The notes: generated by a model not told the origin, from the letters alone. A stretch of 15,000 bases of DNA from Penaeus vannamei (GCF_042767895.1 NC_091561.1:6958155-6973154), one strand, 5' to 3'. Numbered from the stretch's first letter, positions 1 to 9,349 are shown. Program-made: numbers and translations.

Positions 1-60
1 CCCCCATCTTCCCCATCTCCCACCTCCTCCCCCCTCCACCCCCATCCCCCCCTCCTCCGG
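1..60. repeat. C-rich low-complexity edge
   Basis: CCCCATCTTCCCC and CCTCCTCC words fill the first 58 bases; this is probably the end of a longer pyrimidine tract to the left. Confidence 0.7.
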
Positions 61-137
61 CCGGAAGAGCAGCTTCGATCGATAGGAGGTCGGATCCTGC
101 CTGAGTCGTGGGTTTCTTTCGTTAGTCATCCGGAGGC

Positions 138-172
138 GAGGCGAAGGGAGGCGAAGGGAGGCGAAGGGAGGG
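138..172. repeat. Three tandem copies of GGCGAAGGGA
   Basis: A 10-base unit repeated three times exactly (140-169), with partial copies on both sides. It lies in a short unique stretch (61-200). Confidence 0.8.
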
Positions 173-196
173 ACGCTTGGCCTCGGATCTGAGTCA

Positions 197-314
197 TGGG
201 AGGGCTGGGTAAGCGGGGGTGGGGATGGGGGGTTGGGGGTGGGGTGGGGTGGGGTAGGGGGTGGATGCGAGTATGTATGCTTGTGTGGGGAGGGGAGGGG
301 AGGGGAGGGGAGTA
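197..314. repeat. G-rich tract with GGGGT and GGGGA repeats
   Basis: The first part is GGGGGTGGGG, GGGGTTGGG and GGGGT repeats (214-262); the second is five GGGGA repeats (about 287-312). They satisfy simple quadruplex run counts. No gene is present. Confidence 0.8.
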
Positions 315-329
315 AACGCGTTTGCTGAT

Positions 330-656
330 TTTTTTTTTCTGTCTCTGTCTGTTTGTCTCTCTGTCTCCCTCCTTCCATCTCTCCCGCTCCATCCCCCTAT
401 CTCTCCCCAACCCTCCTTCCTTCTCCCTCCCTCCTCTCCCTCTCCCTCTCCCTCTCCCTCCCTCCCTCCTCCCTCCTTCCCTCCACCATCCCTCCTTCCC
501 TCCTTCCCTCCTCCTTTTCCCTCCACATCCCTCCCTCCCTCCCTCCCTTATCTTCCCTCCACATCCCTCCCTCCCTTCCTCCCTCCCTCCCTCCCTCCCT
601 CCCTCCCTCTTTATCACCCCTCCCTCTCTCCCTCCCTCCCTCCTTATCTCCCCTCC
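330..656. repeat. Polypyrimidine CTCC/CCCT tract
   Basis: A T run at 330-339 is followed by CTGT words and then degenerate CCCT, CCTT and CTCC repeats, with CCACATCCCTCC recurring near 520, 558 and 654. Open frames here translate only Ser/Pro/Leu or Glu/Gly/Arg repeats. Confidence 0.9.
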
Positions 657-660
657 ACAT

Positions 661-1080
661 TACCAATAAGTCCCGTGCCTATCTGTCCACAACGCCTTTT
701 GACTCTGCAACGATAAGTTATAGCCAGCCAATCAGAAGCACGCTTGACCTTCACCTCAGCTCATGTCAACCGGACATACCTGAGCGCTGAACATCGAGGT
801 GACGTCACTTCGCTTATCCGAGCGGCGTGTGCTTCCCTTCCACCTCCGTTCATTCTCGTGTTCATCTGTTCTGGCTTTTGGTGGGTGGATTATCGGGGTT
901 TCCTCTTGTGTGGGCTTGTGTTTGTTTTTGGATTTTTTTTCTTTTCTTTTCTTGGTTTTTAATGTTTTGGGTCGTTTTCGTTTTTTGATTTGTTTCTGTT
1001 TTTAATTTTTTATTTTTTTTATTGTTGTTAATTCAAATTCAAAATCAAATGGAAAGCGATATAATGTTACACTTAGGCAA
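661..1080. other. Unique island, no gene recognised
   Basis: The left half (661-860) is unique, balanced-composition DNA containing the CCAAT box and CRE listed separately. The right half is T-rich. Short open frames are present, but none resembles a known protein and none is flanked by convincing splice sites. Confidence 0.5.
728..808. promoter_or_regulatory. CCAAT box and perfect CRE about 70 bases apart
   Basis: AGCCAATCAG at 726-735 (core CCAAT 728-732) fits the NF-Y consensus. GTGACGTCAC at 799-808 is a 10-base palindrome containing the full CREB/ATF site. Between them are TGACCTTCACCTC-type half-sites of the nuclear-receptor kind. This combination is typical of proximal promoters, but no TATA box, initiator or downstream gene supports one here. 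Confidence 0.35.
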
Positions 1081-1083
1081 TAA

Positions 1084-1144
1084 AGTGTTGTTATTATTTT
1101 TGTTATTGTTGTAATTATTGTTACTATTTTTATTATTACTGTTG

Positions 1145-1199
<55 letters not shown>

Positions 1200-1254
1200 G
1201 AATAGTAATAATGATAATATTGTTATTATTATAGTTATTGTTATTATTATTATT

Positions 1255-1287
<33 letters not shown>

Positions 1288-1303
1288 ATTATTATTATTA
1301 TTA
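1084..1303. repeat. (ATT)n / (GTT)n trinucleotide array
   Basis: Pure ATT copies span about 1148-1198. Degenerate TTATTG words follow, then a GTT block at about 1257-1288 and ATT again to 1303. Open frames of poly-Asn or poly-Leu/Val are translations of the repeat. Confidence 0.95.
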
Positions 1304-1631
1304 TATTTTGCTGTGTTCGGTTCAGTTATATTTTTGTTAGTTTGCATTTACCTTTGTCCTCTCTTTCTTTCTTTCTTTTATTTTGCCTGTGTTTTATTTC
1401 TTCGTTTTGAACCATCTGTCATTTTCCATTTCTTCTTTTTTCCCCTTTATTCAGTATTTACTCCATTCCCCCTTTGATAGAAACAGATCTCACTTTTTTC
1501 TCTACTTTACCTTCCTTTTTCCTTTGTTATCAACTTTCTCATTCTTTTCCTTGTTGGTACCGAGAACTATTTTTCCTTCTTCTTCTTCTTCTTCTCCTCT
1601 TCGTTGTTCAAAATGTATTCCAATTTCACCT
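1304..1631. other. T-rich spacer, no gene
   Basis: T/C-rich sequence with a short TTC block at about 1577-1595. Nothing resembling a gene, RNA or regulatory cluster was seen. Confidence 0.5.
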
Positions 1632-1832
1632 CTTTTTTTATGGTTATTTTATTTATTCTTTTTATGGTTATTTTATTTTATTTGTTTTTTTATGGTTATT
1701 TTATTTTATTTTATGGCTATTTTATTTTATTTGTTTTATGGTTATTTTATTTTATTTGTTTTTTTATGGTTATTTTATTTTATTTGTTTTTTGATGGTTA
1801 TTTTATTTTATTTTATGTTTTATGGTTATTTA
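1632..1832. repeat. AT-rich minisatellite, unit near TTTATGGTTATTTTATTTTA
   Basis: About eight or nine copies of a unit of roughly 20-28 bases centred on ATGGTTATTTTATTTTATTTG. Length varies by TTTTATTTTA slippage; one copy has ATGGCT and one GATGGTT. Open frames through it (YFIL, WLFYF words) reflect the repeat. Confidence 0.9.
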
Positions 1833-2032
1833 TTCGTAATAAAAGGTAGTATTTGAGCATCGAAGTCTTCCTTCCGCCATGTCATAGGGCCTTCTTGTAC
1901 AGTTATCGGGGGGGGGGGGGGGAGCACGTGGATGCCTTTTAATTAAGTAACTTTTAGCTTTCTCTTCCCATGCCGTCGCTGCGTCTCCTTCTCCCGTATG
2001 CACGCGGCGGTCCCCCTCCCCCCCCCCCCCGT
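1833..2032. other. Short unique island bounded by a G14 run and a C-rich run
   Basis: Unique DNA with a poly-G run at 1909-1922 and a C-rich run at about 2012-2030. No gene was recognised. Confidence 0.5.
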
Positions 2033-2215
2033 CTTGGTTTATCTCTTGCTTCGCTTCTTGGTTCGCCTCTTGGTTCTTTTTTTGGCTCACCTCTTTCGGT
2101 TTTTGGTTCACTTCTTTGTACGCCTCTTGGTTCACTGCTTGGTTCACCTCTTGGGTCATCTATTGGTTCCCTTCTTTCCCCTCTTTCGCCCCCTTGGTTC
2201 CCCTCTCGCTTCACC
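2033..2215. repeat. Minisatellite with TTGGTTC core
   Basis: About ten or eleven degenerate copies of a 12-18 base unit related to CGCCTCTTGGTTCACTT, starting near 2034 and fading past 2200. Variation is mostly in the pyrimidine spacer; the TTGGTTC core is well kept. The minus-strand frame reads as degenerate NQEV/EPRG repeats and is not a gene. Confidence 0.8.
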
Positions 2216-2555
2216 TCCTGCGCCTCTTTGCCCACTTTCCTCCCCTTTTTTATCACCGCTTCGGTCTCCTCCCCACACGCCAGGAACCCACTTTATCTCG
2301 TCGGGTTACGTACACTTCCTCACGTACACGCACGTACAGACGCGAGTTGTAGGGCTGCTCGAGTGTGCACGAACGGCTCCTAACTGTACTATGCTAACAC
2401 ACGCAGGCGAGCATGTGGCCGTATCTCTGCTTTCCTTTTTTTAAATATATTTTCGGGTTGGTGGGGGTATATTCGGAATGGGGGGGGGGGGAGTTCTCTC
2501 TATTTTTTTTCTCTTTTTTTTCTATTTTTTCCCTTTTTCTTTTTTCGTTTTTTTC
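2216..2555. other. Unique and T-rich spacer
   Basis: Contains recurring ACGTACA words (2308-2340), a G-rich spot near 2480-2491 and T-rich DNA. No gene was recognised. Confidence 0.5.
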
Positions 2556-3087
<532 letters not shown>

Positions 3088-3175
3088 AGGCGAACTTCGA
3101 TATTACGAAAAGTTGTCTGGTTAACCTTGACATTTGTACAATGAGTGTGCAGAGAAGGAGGAGAGTAGTGTACAT

Positions 3176-3528
3176 CTTTCCTCTCTCTCCGTCCCTACCT
3201 CTCCTACTCTTTCCTTTCTTTTCCTTCCTTTCGACTTTCTCTCTCTCTCTTCCCCTCCCTCCTTTCCTCCTCCCTCTTTCTGGATCCTACCCTTATCCTT
3301 TCCTCCTTCTTCTCCCCTCTCCCTCCCTTCGTCCATCCTCCCTTTTTCCCCTTATCCCTTCCCCCTCCCCCTCTCTCCCTCCCTCCCTCCACCCTCCTTA
3401 TCCCCTTCCACCCTCCTTATCCCCATCCCTCCCTCCCTCCCTCCATCCATCCTTCCCCTCCGTCCCTCCTCATCCACATCCCTCTCCACCCCCATCCCCC
3501 TCCCTCCCTCCCTCCCTCCCCTCTCGCC
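3176..3528. repeat. CCCT/CCTT polypyrimidine tract
   Basis: Degenerate CCCT, CTCC and CCTT repeats, with ACCCTCCTTATCCCC repeated near 3391 and 3410 and CCATC words. A unique stretch of about 90 bases (3087-3175) separates it from the CT array. Confidence 0.9.
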
Positions 3529-4073
3529 TACACGAACATGCTGGTTCATGTTTTGCTCTTGCGTTCCGTTCAGCTGATTTATTGTTTACATTATTCACTC
3601 GCCGGTGACTTGACGTTTTTTTTTTTTTTATCGTCAAGTCCAGTTTATTTGGGAAATCTGAAGAAACCTGTTACTTGTATTTATCTGCGGTTGAACAGAA
3701 GAGGAAGAAGATGCGAAGAAATGATTCTGCCCTTTTGTTTTATTCGTATAATTGTTTTGTTCATTTTTTATTGTTTTTATAATCTTTTATTCATTTTCTT
3801 AATTTTTTGTTTCTTGTTGTTTTAGTTATTTATAATCTTTTATTTATTTATTTTTTATTTTTTTTCTTTATTTTTATTGTTTTATTATTTTTATTCATTT
3901 TCTTTATCTTTTATTTTCTGTTGTTTTATTATTATCATTATTTTTATTATCATTATTATTATTTTGTCTTTAGCGAATCCTTCACGAACGGCTGTAAAAC
4001 GTTCAGCAGATTAATGACGAAGCAGAAATGCCGCGTCACTGATATTTTTAATCCTAAGTCAGCAGTAGGAGAG
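3529..4073. other. AT-rich spacer, no gene
   Basis: T-rich from about 3735 to 3965, with TTTTATT and ATT words, flanked by short unique segments (3530-3730 and 3965-4073). No open frame resembles a known protein. Confidence 0.5.
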
Positions 4074-4345
4074 GGAGATGAAGGAGAAGAAGAAGAGGAA
4101 GAAGATATAGAGGGTGTGGAAGAGGGTATGAGAAAGAAGAATAGGAGGAGGAGGAGGAGGAGGGTATAAACGAAAATATAGGAGAGGATATGGAAAAGTA
4201 AATAATAATAATAATAAGATACGGAAAAAGAAGAGGAGGAGGAGTAATAATAAGAAGAAATGGAAGATAAGCAAAACAAAAAGGATAAATAGAAGATATA
4301 TTAGAAACTATGGAAAAGATGACGACGAAGAGGAAGAAGATACAG
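4074..4345. repeat. Purine-rich GAA/GGA/ATA low-complexity tract
   Basis: GAAGAAGAGG, AGGAGGAGG and ATAATA words predominate on the + strand. Frames of Glu/Lys or of Phe/Ser/Tyr are composition artefacts. Confidence 0.8.
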
Positions 4346-4577
4346 AGGAGGCAAAGGAGGTAGATACATAATAAAAAAAAAAAAAACGAAAAAAAACGAA
4401 AAAGCAAAGGAGGTAGATACAGAATAAAAAGAGGCAAAGGAGGTAGATACAGAATAAAAAAAAAAACGAAAAAAAACGAAACGAAAAAAAAAAAGATCAC
4501 ACCCGAATGAGGCAAAGGAGGTAGATACAGAAAAAAAACGAAAAAAAAAAACGAAAAAAAAGATCACAACCGAATGC
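4346..4577. repeat. A-rich tandem repeat with core GCAAAGGAGGTAGATACA
   Basis: The 18-base core occurs unchanged four times, starting at 4351, 4404, 4434 and 4512. The spacers are variable A runs with CG (AAAACGAAAAAAAACG). A second word, GATCACACCCGAATG or GATCACAACCGAATG, occurs at 4495 and 4562, so the last part is a longer composite unit. Confidence 0.9.
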
Positions 4578-4850
4578 AAATGACCACGCCATCACGTAAT
4601 TCCACCGGGGATAAAAATAGAACCGACGTCAACCGAAATATCCAGAGGCTACAAGGACACCGTTCGTGTGTTCCGGCGGGGAAGATGACGTCATGGCTCT
4701 GGCTTGGGCGGAGGAAGTCTATTTTGCAAGGGTCGAGACGCGGTGTTCGGTACTGGAGGCAGGGATCGGGACGCGCTGACGTCTGATATTACTGGACGTC
4801 AGCTGATGAGATTTGCAACGGCTCGAAAGATGTCTCATTAGGTGGCTGAC
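4574..4850. promoter_or_regulatory. GC-richer unique island with clustered CRE sites (candidate enhancer or promoter)
   Basis: Four GACGTC cores occur within about 180 bases: 4625-4630, 4687-4692, 4778-4783 and 4795-4800. The second is a perfect CRE, TGACGTCA, at 4686-4693. A GC box GGGCGG (the type bound by Sp1/KLF factors) lies at 4706-4711 and a POU octamer ATGCAAAT at 4574-4581. The block stands out from A-rich repeats on the left and T-rich DNA on the right. An open frame from 4574 to 4786 has no recognisable product. If upstream KLF exons lie to the left, this would be an intronic element. Confidence 0.4.
4775..4803. repeat. Perfect 9-base inverted repeat made of two CRE-like sites
   Basis: GCTGACGTC at 4775-4783 and GACGTCAGC at 4795-4803 are exact reverse complements around an 11-base loop. 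Each arm contains the self-palindrome GACGTC, so both a hairpin and paired bZIP half-sites are possible. The right arm runs directly into CTGATGAG. Confidence 0.75.
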
Positions 4851-5481
4851 TTTTTTTTTTTTTCTTTTTCTTTTTTTCTTAGTGTGCGCATCTGGTGGGG
4901 AGAAATTTTGTTATATTGTATGGTAACGTGTCTTGGAAAAAGAAAAAAAAAGATAGTTTCGAAGTTGGAGAGGTAACATAATTTATGTAAAAAATAAATA
5001 AATAAAATAATAATAATAATAAAAAAATAAAAAAATAAAAGAAAACTTAAGATTAATTCAAAAATAAAAAATCGTGTGTTTTCGTTCTGAATTTACGACG
5101 GTTACTGCCTTTTAACTTATTAAGTGAAATTAGCCAGAAATGAGGCGGACCATCAAGAAATTCTTTGCTCAGATATGCAAATCATGTCACACTGAAATCA
5201 GATCTCATAATAAAATTTTCACACTCCAAAAAAAGGCTCAACATTTTTTATTTTTTTCCACTTTTTTGGGTTCATCAATTAATCAAACCATTAAAAAAAT
5301 ATCTATATCAAAACCTTGTGACGATTTGGTGAATCTCAGACAGGAAAACAAACGAAGGAAGAAGAAAGAAAGAAAAAAAATATATATATATATACGATTG
5401 CGCGTCATCAATTGTCCGGCATCTTCAAGGTCACACGTACCTCCTCTTGCAATCTGAGGATACCTGTCTTCAGAGGCGGTG
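4851..5481. other. AT-rich spacer, no gene
   Basis: Contains poly-T (4851-4880), AAATAA/AATAA words (4988-5040), a POU octamer ATGCAAAT at 5175-5182 and a (TA)7 run at 5381-5394. Open frames lack recognisable domains. Confidence 0.5.
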
Positions 5482-5948
5482 TCCCCCCCCCTCCCCTCCC
5501 CCCTTCCCTCTCCCTTTCCCTCTCCTTCCTCTCTCTCTCTCCCTCTTCCTCTCTCTCCCTCTGCGTCTTCCCTACCCTCTCCTTCTCCCTCTCTCTCCCT
5601 CTCTCTCCTTCTCCCTCTCTCTCCCTTTCCCCTTCCTCTCCCTCCCCCTCTCCCTCCCTCTCCTCCTTCCCTACCCTCTCCTCCTCTCCTTCCTTCTCTC
5701 TCCCTCCCCCTACCCTCTCATTCTCCCTCTCCCTACCCTTCTCCCTCTCCCTACCCTCTCCCTCCCCCTACCCTTTCCCCCTCTCCCTCTCCCTCTCCTC
5801 TCTCTCCTCCCTCCCCCTTCTCTCTCCCCCTCTACCCTCCCTCCCTCTCCCTCTCTCTCTCCACTCTCCTCCTCCTCTCTCTCTCCCTCTCCTCCTCCCT
5901 ACCCTCTCCCTCTCCCTCCCTCTCTCTCCTTCCTCCTCTCCTCCTCCG
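5482..5948. repeat. Polypyrimidine CTCCCT/TACCCTCTCC tract
   Basis: About 465 bases that are almost pure pyrimidine. TACCCTCTCC or TACCCTTCTCC words recur through it, giving a loose minisatellite on a CTCCCT background. Ser/Pro/Leu frames are artefacts. Confidence 0.95.
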
Positions 5949-6013
5949 CATGTCTCCGGGGTTGCTATTAATGTATTGCGCTCACGTATGTACGCAATAC
6001 ATGTGCACCTGGC

Positions 6014-6150
6014 ATCATCATCATCATCATCATCACCATTACCATTATCATTACCATTAATATTACCGTCTCTTTCCTAATTCTTCTCTTTATCCTTGTC
6101 CTTCTATTCATCCTCTTCCTCCATCTCCGTTTCCTCGTCTTCGTCATCAC

Positions 6151-6219
<69 letters not shown>

Positions 6220-6228
6220 CACCTCCAC

Positions 6229-6263
<35 letters not shown>

Positions 6264-7017
6264 CCACCACCAACACTATCATCACCACCATCCACCACCG
6301 CTATCTTCATCATCACCACCATCATCTTCATCATCACCACCATCACCACCACCACCACCACCACCTTATCATCATCATCACCACCTTATCATCATCATCA
6401 CCACCTTTATCATCATCATCACCATCATCATCATCACCACCAGCACCACCATCATCATCATCATCACCGTCATCATCACCTCCACCATCATCATCACTAC
6501 CATTATTATCACCACCATTACCATCATCACCACCACCAACACCATCATCATCACCCTCATCACAACCACCATCACAATCACCGTCACCACCACCATCATT
6601 ATCACCACCACCATCACCATCATCATCAATCACCACCACCATCATCATCATCACCACCACCACCACCACCACCACCACCACCACCGCCACCACCACCATC
6701 GTCATCATCAAAATCATCACCACCATCATCATCACCATCATCATCAAACATCACCACCACCATCATTATCATCATCAAACATCACCACCACCATCATCAT
6801 TATCATCAATCATCGTCACCACCGCCACCATCACCATCATCACTACCACCAGCACCACCATCATCATCATCATCAATCACCACCATCATCACCATCACCA
6901 CCACCACCACCACCACCATCATCACCACCACCACCACCACCACCAACACCATCATCATCACCACCACCATCATCATCACCATCATCATCATCATCATCAA
7001 ACATCACCACCACCATC

Positions 7018-7051
<34 letters not shown>

Positions 7052-7053
7052 TC
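6014..7053. repeat. 1 kb ATC/ACC trinucleotide array
   Basis: CAT/ATC and CAC/ACC triplets alternate in blocks for over a kilobase, with a C-rich coding-like interruption at about 6061-6145. Local duplications include ACCACCTTATCATCATCATC around 6360-6405 and ATCAAACATCACCACCACC at about 6744, 6775 and 6996. Frames encode His/Ser/Thr or Met/Val/Asp homopolymers and are not genes. Confidence 0.95.
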
Positions 7054-7336
7054 TAGTCCCCCCCCAGAACACAGTTTAGGCCCTGTGCTAATCTCCGCCG
7101 TGTTTGTTCGCCATTTTTGTGGTCTCGTCTTCCCACCTTTTATCTGGTCTCTTCTTTCTGCGTTTTATTATCTCTTTGGGTTTTCCATGTGTTCGCTTCC
7201 CTTCGTATGACCTGTTTTTTCGTTTTTTTTTTTTTTTTTTTGTGTGTGTGTTTTTCTCTATTTCTCTCTCTGTCTGTATGTTTCTCTCTCTTTCTGTCTG
7301 TTTCTGCCTTCTCTCTCTCTCTCTAATTCACTTACT
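7054..7336. other. Unique to T-rich spacer, no gene
   Basis: Unique sequence (7054-7210), then a T run and TG/CTGT words grading into the CT array. No gene was recognised. Confidence 0.5.
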
Positions 7337-7600
<264 letters not shown>

Positions 7601-7683
7601 GACATCCTCAGAAACAAACCAAACCAAACAAACAAACAAACAAACAAACAAACGGAGGCGCCGCTAACCCGTCCGTCCGTGTC

Positions 7684-7714
7684 CACCGCGTTCGTGTCGT
7701 CAACGAATGCGGTG
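7684..7714. repeat. Hairpin in long unit 1
   Basis: Arms CACCGCGTTCGT and ACGAATGCGGTG pair at 11 of 12 positions, with one G-T wobble, around the loop GTCGTCA. Confidence 0.8.
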
Positions 7715-7864
7715 ATCAAGATCCTCAGAAACAAACAAACCAAACAAACAAACAAACAAACAAACGGAGGCGCTAACCCCTCCGTCCGTGTCCAGAAACA
7801 AAAAACAAACAAACAAACAAACAAACAAACGGAGGCGCCGCTAACCCGTCCGTCCGTCCGTATC

Positions 7865-7895
7865 CACCGCGTTCGTGTCGTCAACGAAGGCGGTG
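7865..7895. repeat. Hairpin in long unit 2
   Basis: Same arms and loop as in unit 1, except that the right arm reads ACGAAGGCGGTG, turning the wobble into a G-G mismatch. The other eleven pairs are kept. Confidence 0.8.
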
Positions 7896-8036
7896 ATCAA
7901 GATCCTCAGAAACAAACAAACCAAACAAACAAACAAACGGAGGCGCCCCTAACCCGTCCGTCCGTATCCAGAAACAAAAAACAAACAAACAAACAAACAA
8001 ACGAACGGAGGCGCCCCTAACCCGTCCGTCCGTGTC

Positions 8037-8067
8037 CACCGCGTTCGTGTCGTCAACGAATGCGGTG
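8037..8067. repeat. Hairpin in long unit 3
   Basis: Identical to the unit 1 hairpin. The array ends seven bases later. Confidence 0.8.
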
Positions 8068-8221
8068 ATCAAGAAGAGGCCGAACGAGGCAAGGGCGCTG
8101 GATGCTTAATTGGGCGAGAAAGGACATCGGGCAGATTTCGTGGTGGTCGTATCGGGAGGTCGAGGCGCGGGTGTGGTTTATGGCGATAGGGTTGTTCGTC
8201 GGGACGCGGGTTGGGGTGGGT

Positions 8222-8340
8222 GGAGGTTGAGAGGGGGAGGAGGGAGCGGAGGGAGGGGGAGGGGAGGGAGGGGGAGGTGGGAGGTGGGAGGGGGAGGGGG
8301 AGGGAGGGTGAGTGGGGGAGGTGGGAGGGGAAGGGGATAG
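8222..8340. repeat. G-rich GGGAGG tract
   Basis: GGGAGG, GGGGGAGG and GAGGTGGGAGG words with very few pyrimidines. A unique stretch of about 145 bases (8076-8221) precedes it. Quadruplex-prone by run count. Confidence 0.85.
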
Positions 8341-8511
8341 GGAGAATGCGAGGCAGAGAGAGAATGAGAGGGGAGGGAGAATGAGAGAGTGAGAGTGAGA
8401 ATGAGAGAGAGAGAGAGAGAATGCGAGGGAGAGAGAGAGAGAATGCGAGGGAGAGAGAGAGAATGCGAGGGAGAGGAGAGAATGCGAGGGAGAGGGAGAG
8501 AGAGAGAGAGA

Positions 8512-8583
<72 letters not shown>

Positions 8584-8602
8584 GTGAGTGAGTGAGTGAG
8601 TG
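8341..8602. repeat. (GA)n with AATGCGAGGGAGAG minisatellite and (GAGT)n end
   Basis: The word AATGCGAGG occurs at about 8345, 8420, 8442, 8462 and 8480 in a GA background. A pure GA block of about 65 bases then ends in GAGT repeats (8578-8602). Confidence 0.9.
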
Positions 8603-8980
8603 AGAATGAGAGTGAGAGAGAGAGAAACAGAAACAGAAAGAAAGAGAGAAAGAAACAAGGAAAGAAAAAAAATATCCATAGAATTTAATTTCCTAGAAGC
8701 TATGGCAGGAGGACCTTCCGTTGGCCACACCTCTCGCGCAATCCCCCTGAAAAGTGTCCCAACTCTCCTCTCACAGGAGTAGGAACACACACACAGGGTC
8801 AGCACAAGCACGACGTCCCCGCTACCCCGAGGCACTCAAGTAGGCGTCTAGATTCTTCAACTTAATGTAGTTAATGAACAAGCCGGCTGCAGCTGCACTC
8901 GCTCTGCCCCTGTCCACGCTATGGCCGCCACAGGCCGAGTACCACTGCTGTAAAGTTACTCGTGTTGACACAGCTCTTAT
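8603..8980. other. Mostly unique island, no gene recognised
   Basis: About 300 bases of balanced, moderately GC-rich DNA (8675-8975). Short frames start at 8600 and 8874, the latter beginning MNKPAAAALALPLSTLWPP, but neither matches a family I know and neither has clear splice boundaries. It could hide a small exon, but this cannot be supported. Confidence 0.4.
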
Positions 8981-9206
8981 CTTTGGGGGTTGGAGGGGGT
9001 GGGGAAGGGAGGGAGGGGGGTTGGAGGGGTGGGAAGGGGAGGGAGGGGTTGGAGGAGGGTGGGAAGGGAGAGGGTAGTAGGAAGGGGGTTGGAGGGGTTG
9101 GGAAGGGCGAGGGGGATTGGGAAGGGGAGGGGGTATTGGAGAGGTTGCGAAGGGGAGGAAGGGGGGTATTGGAGGGGTTGGGAAGGGGAAGTTTGGGGGG
9201 AACGAA
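8981..9206. repeat. G-rich minisatellite with GGGTTGGAGGGGTTGGGAAG core
   Basis: About seven degenerate copies of a unit of roughly 20-38 bases containing GGTTGGAGGGG and GGGAAGGGGAGG. Some copies have GTATTGG in place of GGTTGG. The G strand is the + strand. Frames are Gly/Arg-rich artefacts. Confidence 0.85.
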
Positions 9207-9288
9207 CGGCAGCTGCAACGGCTACAACAGAAACGTGTGTTTTGGAGTAACGTGGTAATACGTTCCGCTATTTGGCATTTTTTTTTTT

Positions 9289-9349
9289 CTTCTTCTTCTT
9301 CTTCTTCTTCTTCTTCTTCTTCTTCTTCTTCTTCTTCTTCTTCTTCTTT
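9289..9349. repeat. (TTC)n, about 20 uninterrupted copies
   Basis: A pure TTC (GAA on the other strand) run after a short T run. This is a polypurine-polypyrimidine mirror sequence able to form triplex DNA. Confidence 0.97.

Larger units (their letters stand above)
7603..8074. repeat. Tandem array alternating long (about 110-base) and short (about 66-base) units
   Basis: Each unit starts with GGAGGCG (at 7654, 7766, 7831, 7939 and 8007), continues CTAACCCGTCCGTCCG and ends in a (CAAA)n tail. Spacings are 112, 65, 108 and 68 bases, so the higher-order period is 176-177. The long unit carries a segment of about 42 bases between TCCA and GAAACAAA that the short unit lacks exactly. The third long unit breaks off at 8074, and the left end begins with a tail fragment, CATCCTCAGAAACAAACC. 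No known element was recognised. Confidence 0.9.

Noticed and set aside
4574..4786. 70-codon open frame in the CRE island
   Set aside because: No recognisable domain or codon bias; the island is better explained as regulatory DNA.
4776..4830. Hammerhead-ribozyme-like core: hairpin GACGTC arms directly followed by CTGATGAG, then CGAAA 14 bases later
   Set aside because: The CTGATGA and GAAA boxes and a perfect stem I-like hairpin are present, but the required NUH cleavage triplet is GCG, stem II is weak with a mismatch, and no stem III can be drawn. Probably chance.
7660..8030. CCTAACCC in the satellite units as possible telomeric repeat
   Set aside because: It occurs once per unit, not in tandem, and arthropod telomeres use TTAGG arrays, which are absent.
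7684..8072. Minus-strand translation ITAFVDDTNAVDTDG resembling the F/Y-x-D-D box of reverse transcriptases
   Set aside because: The similarity is only a few residues, lies on the hairpin, and neighbouring units are frameshifted relative to one another; no other RT motif is present.
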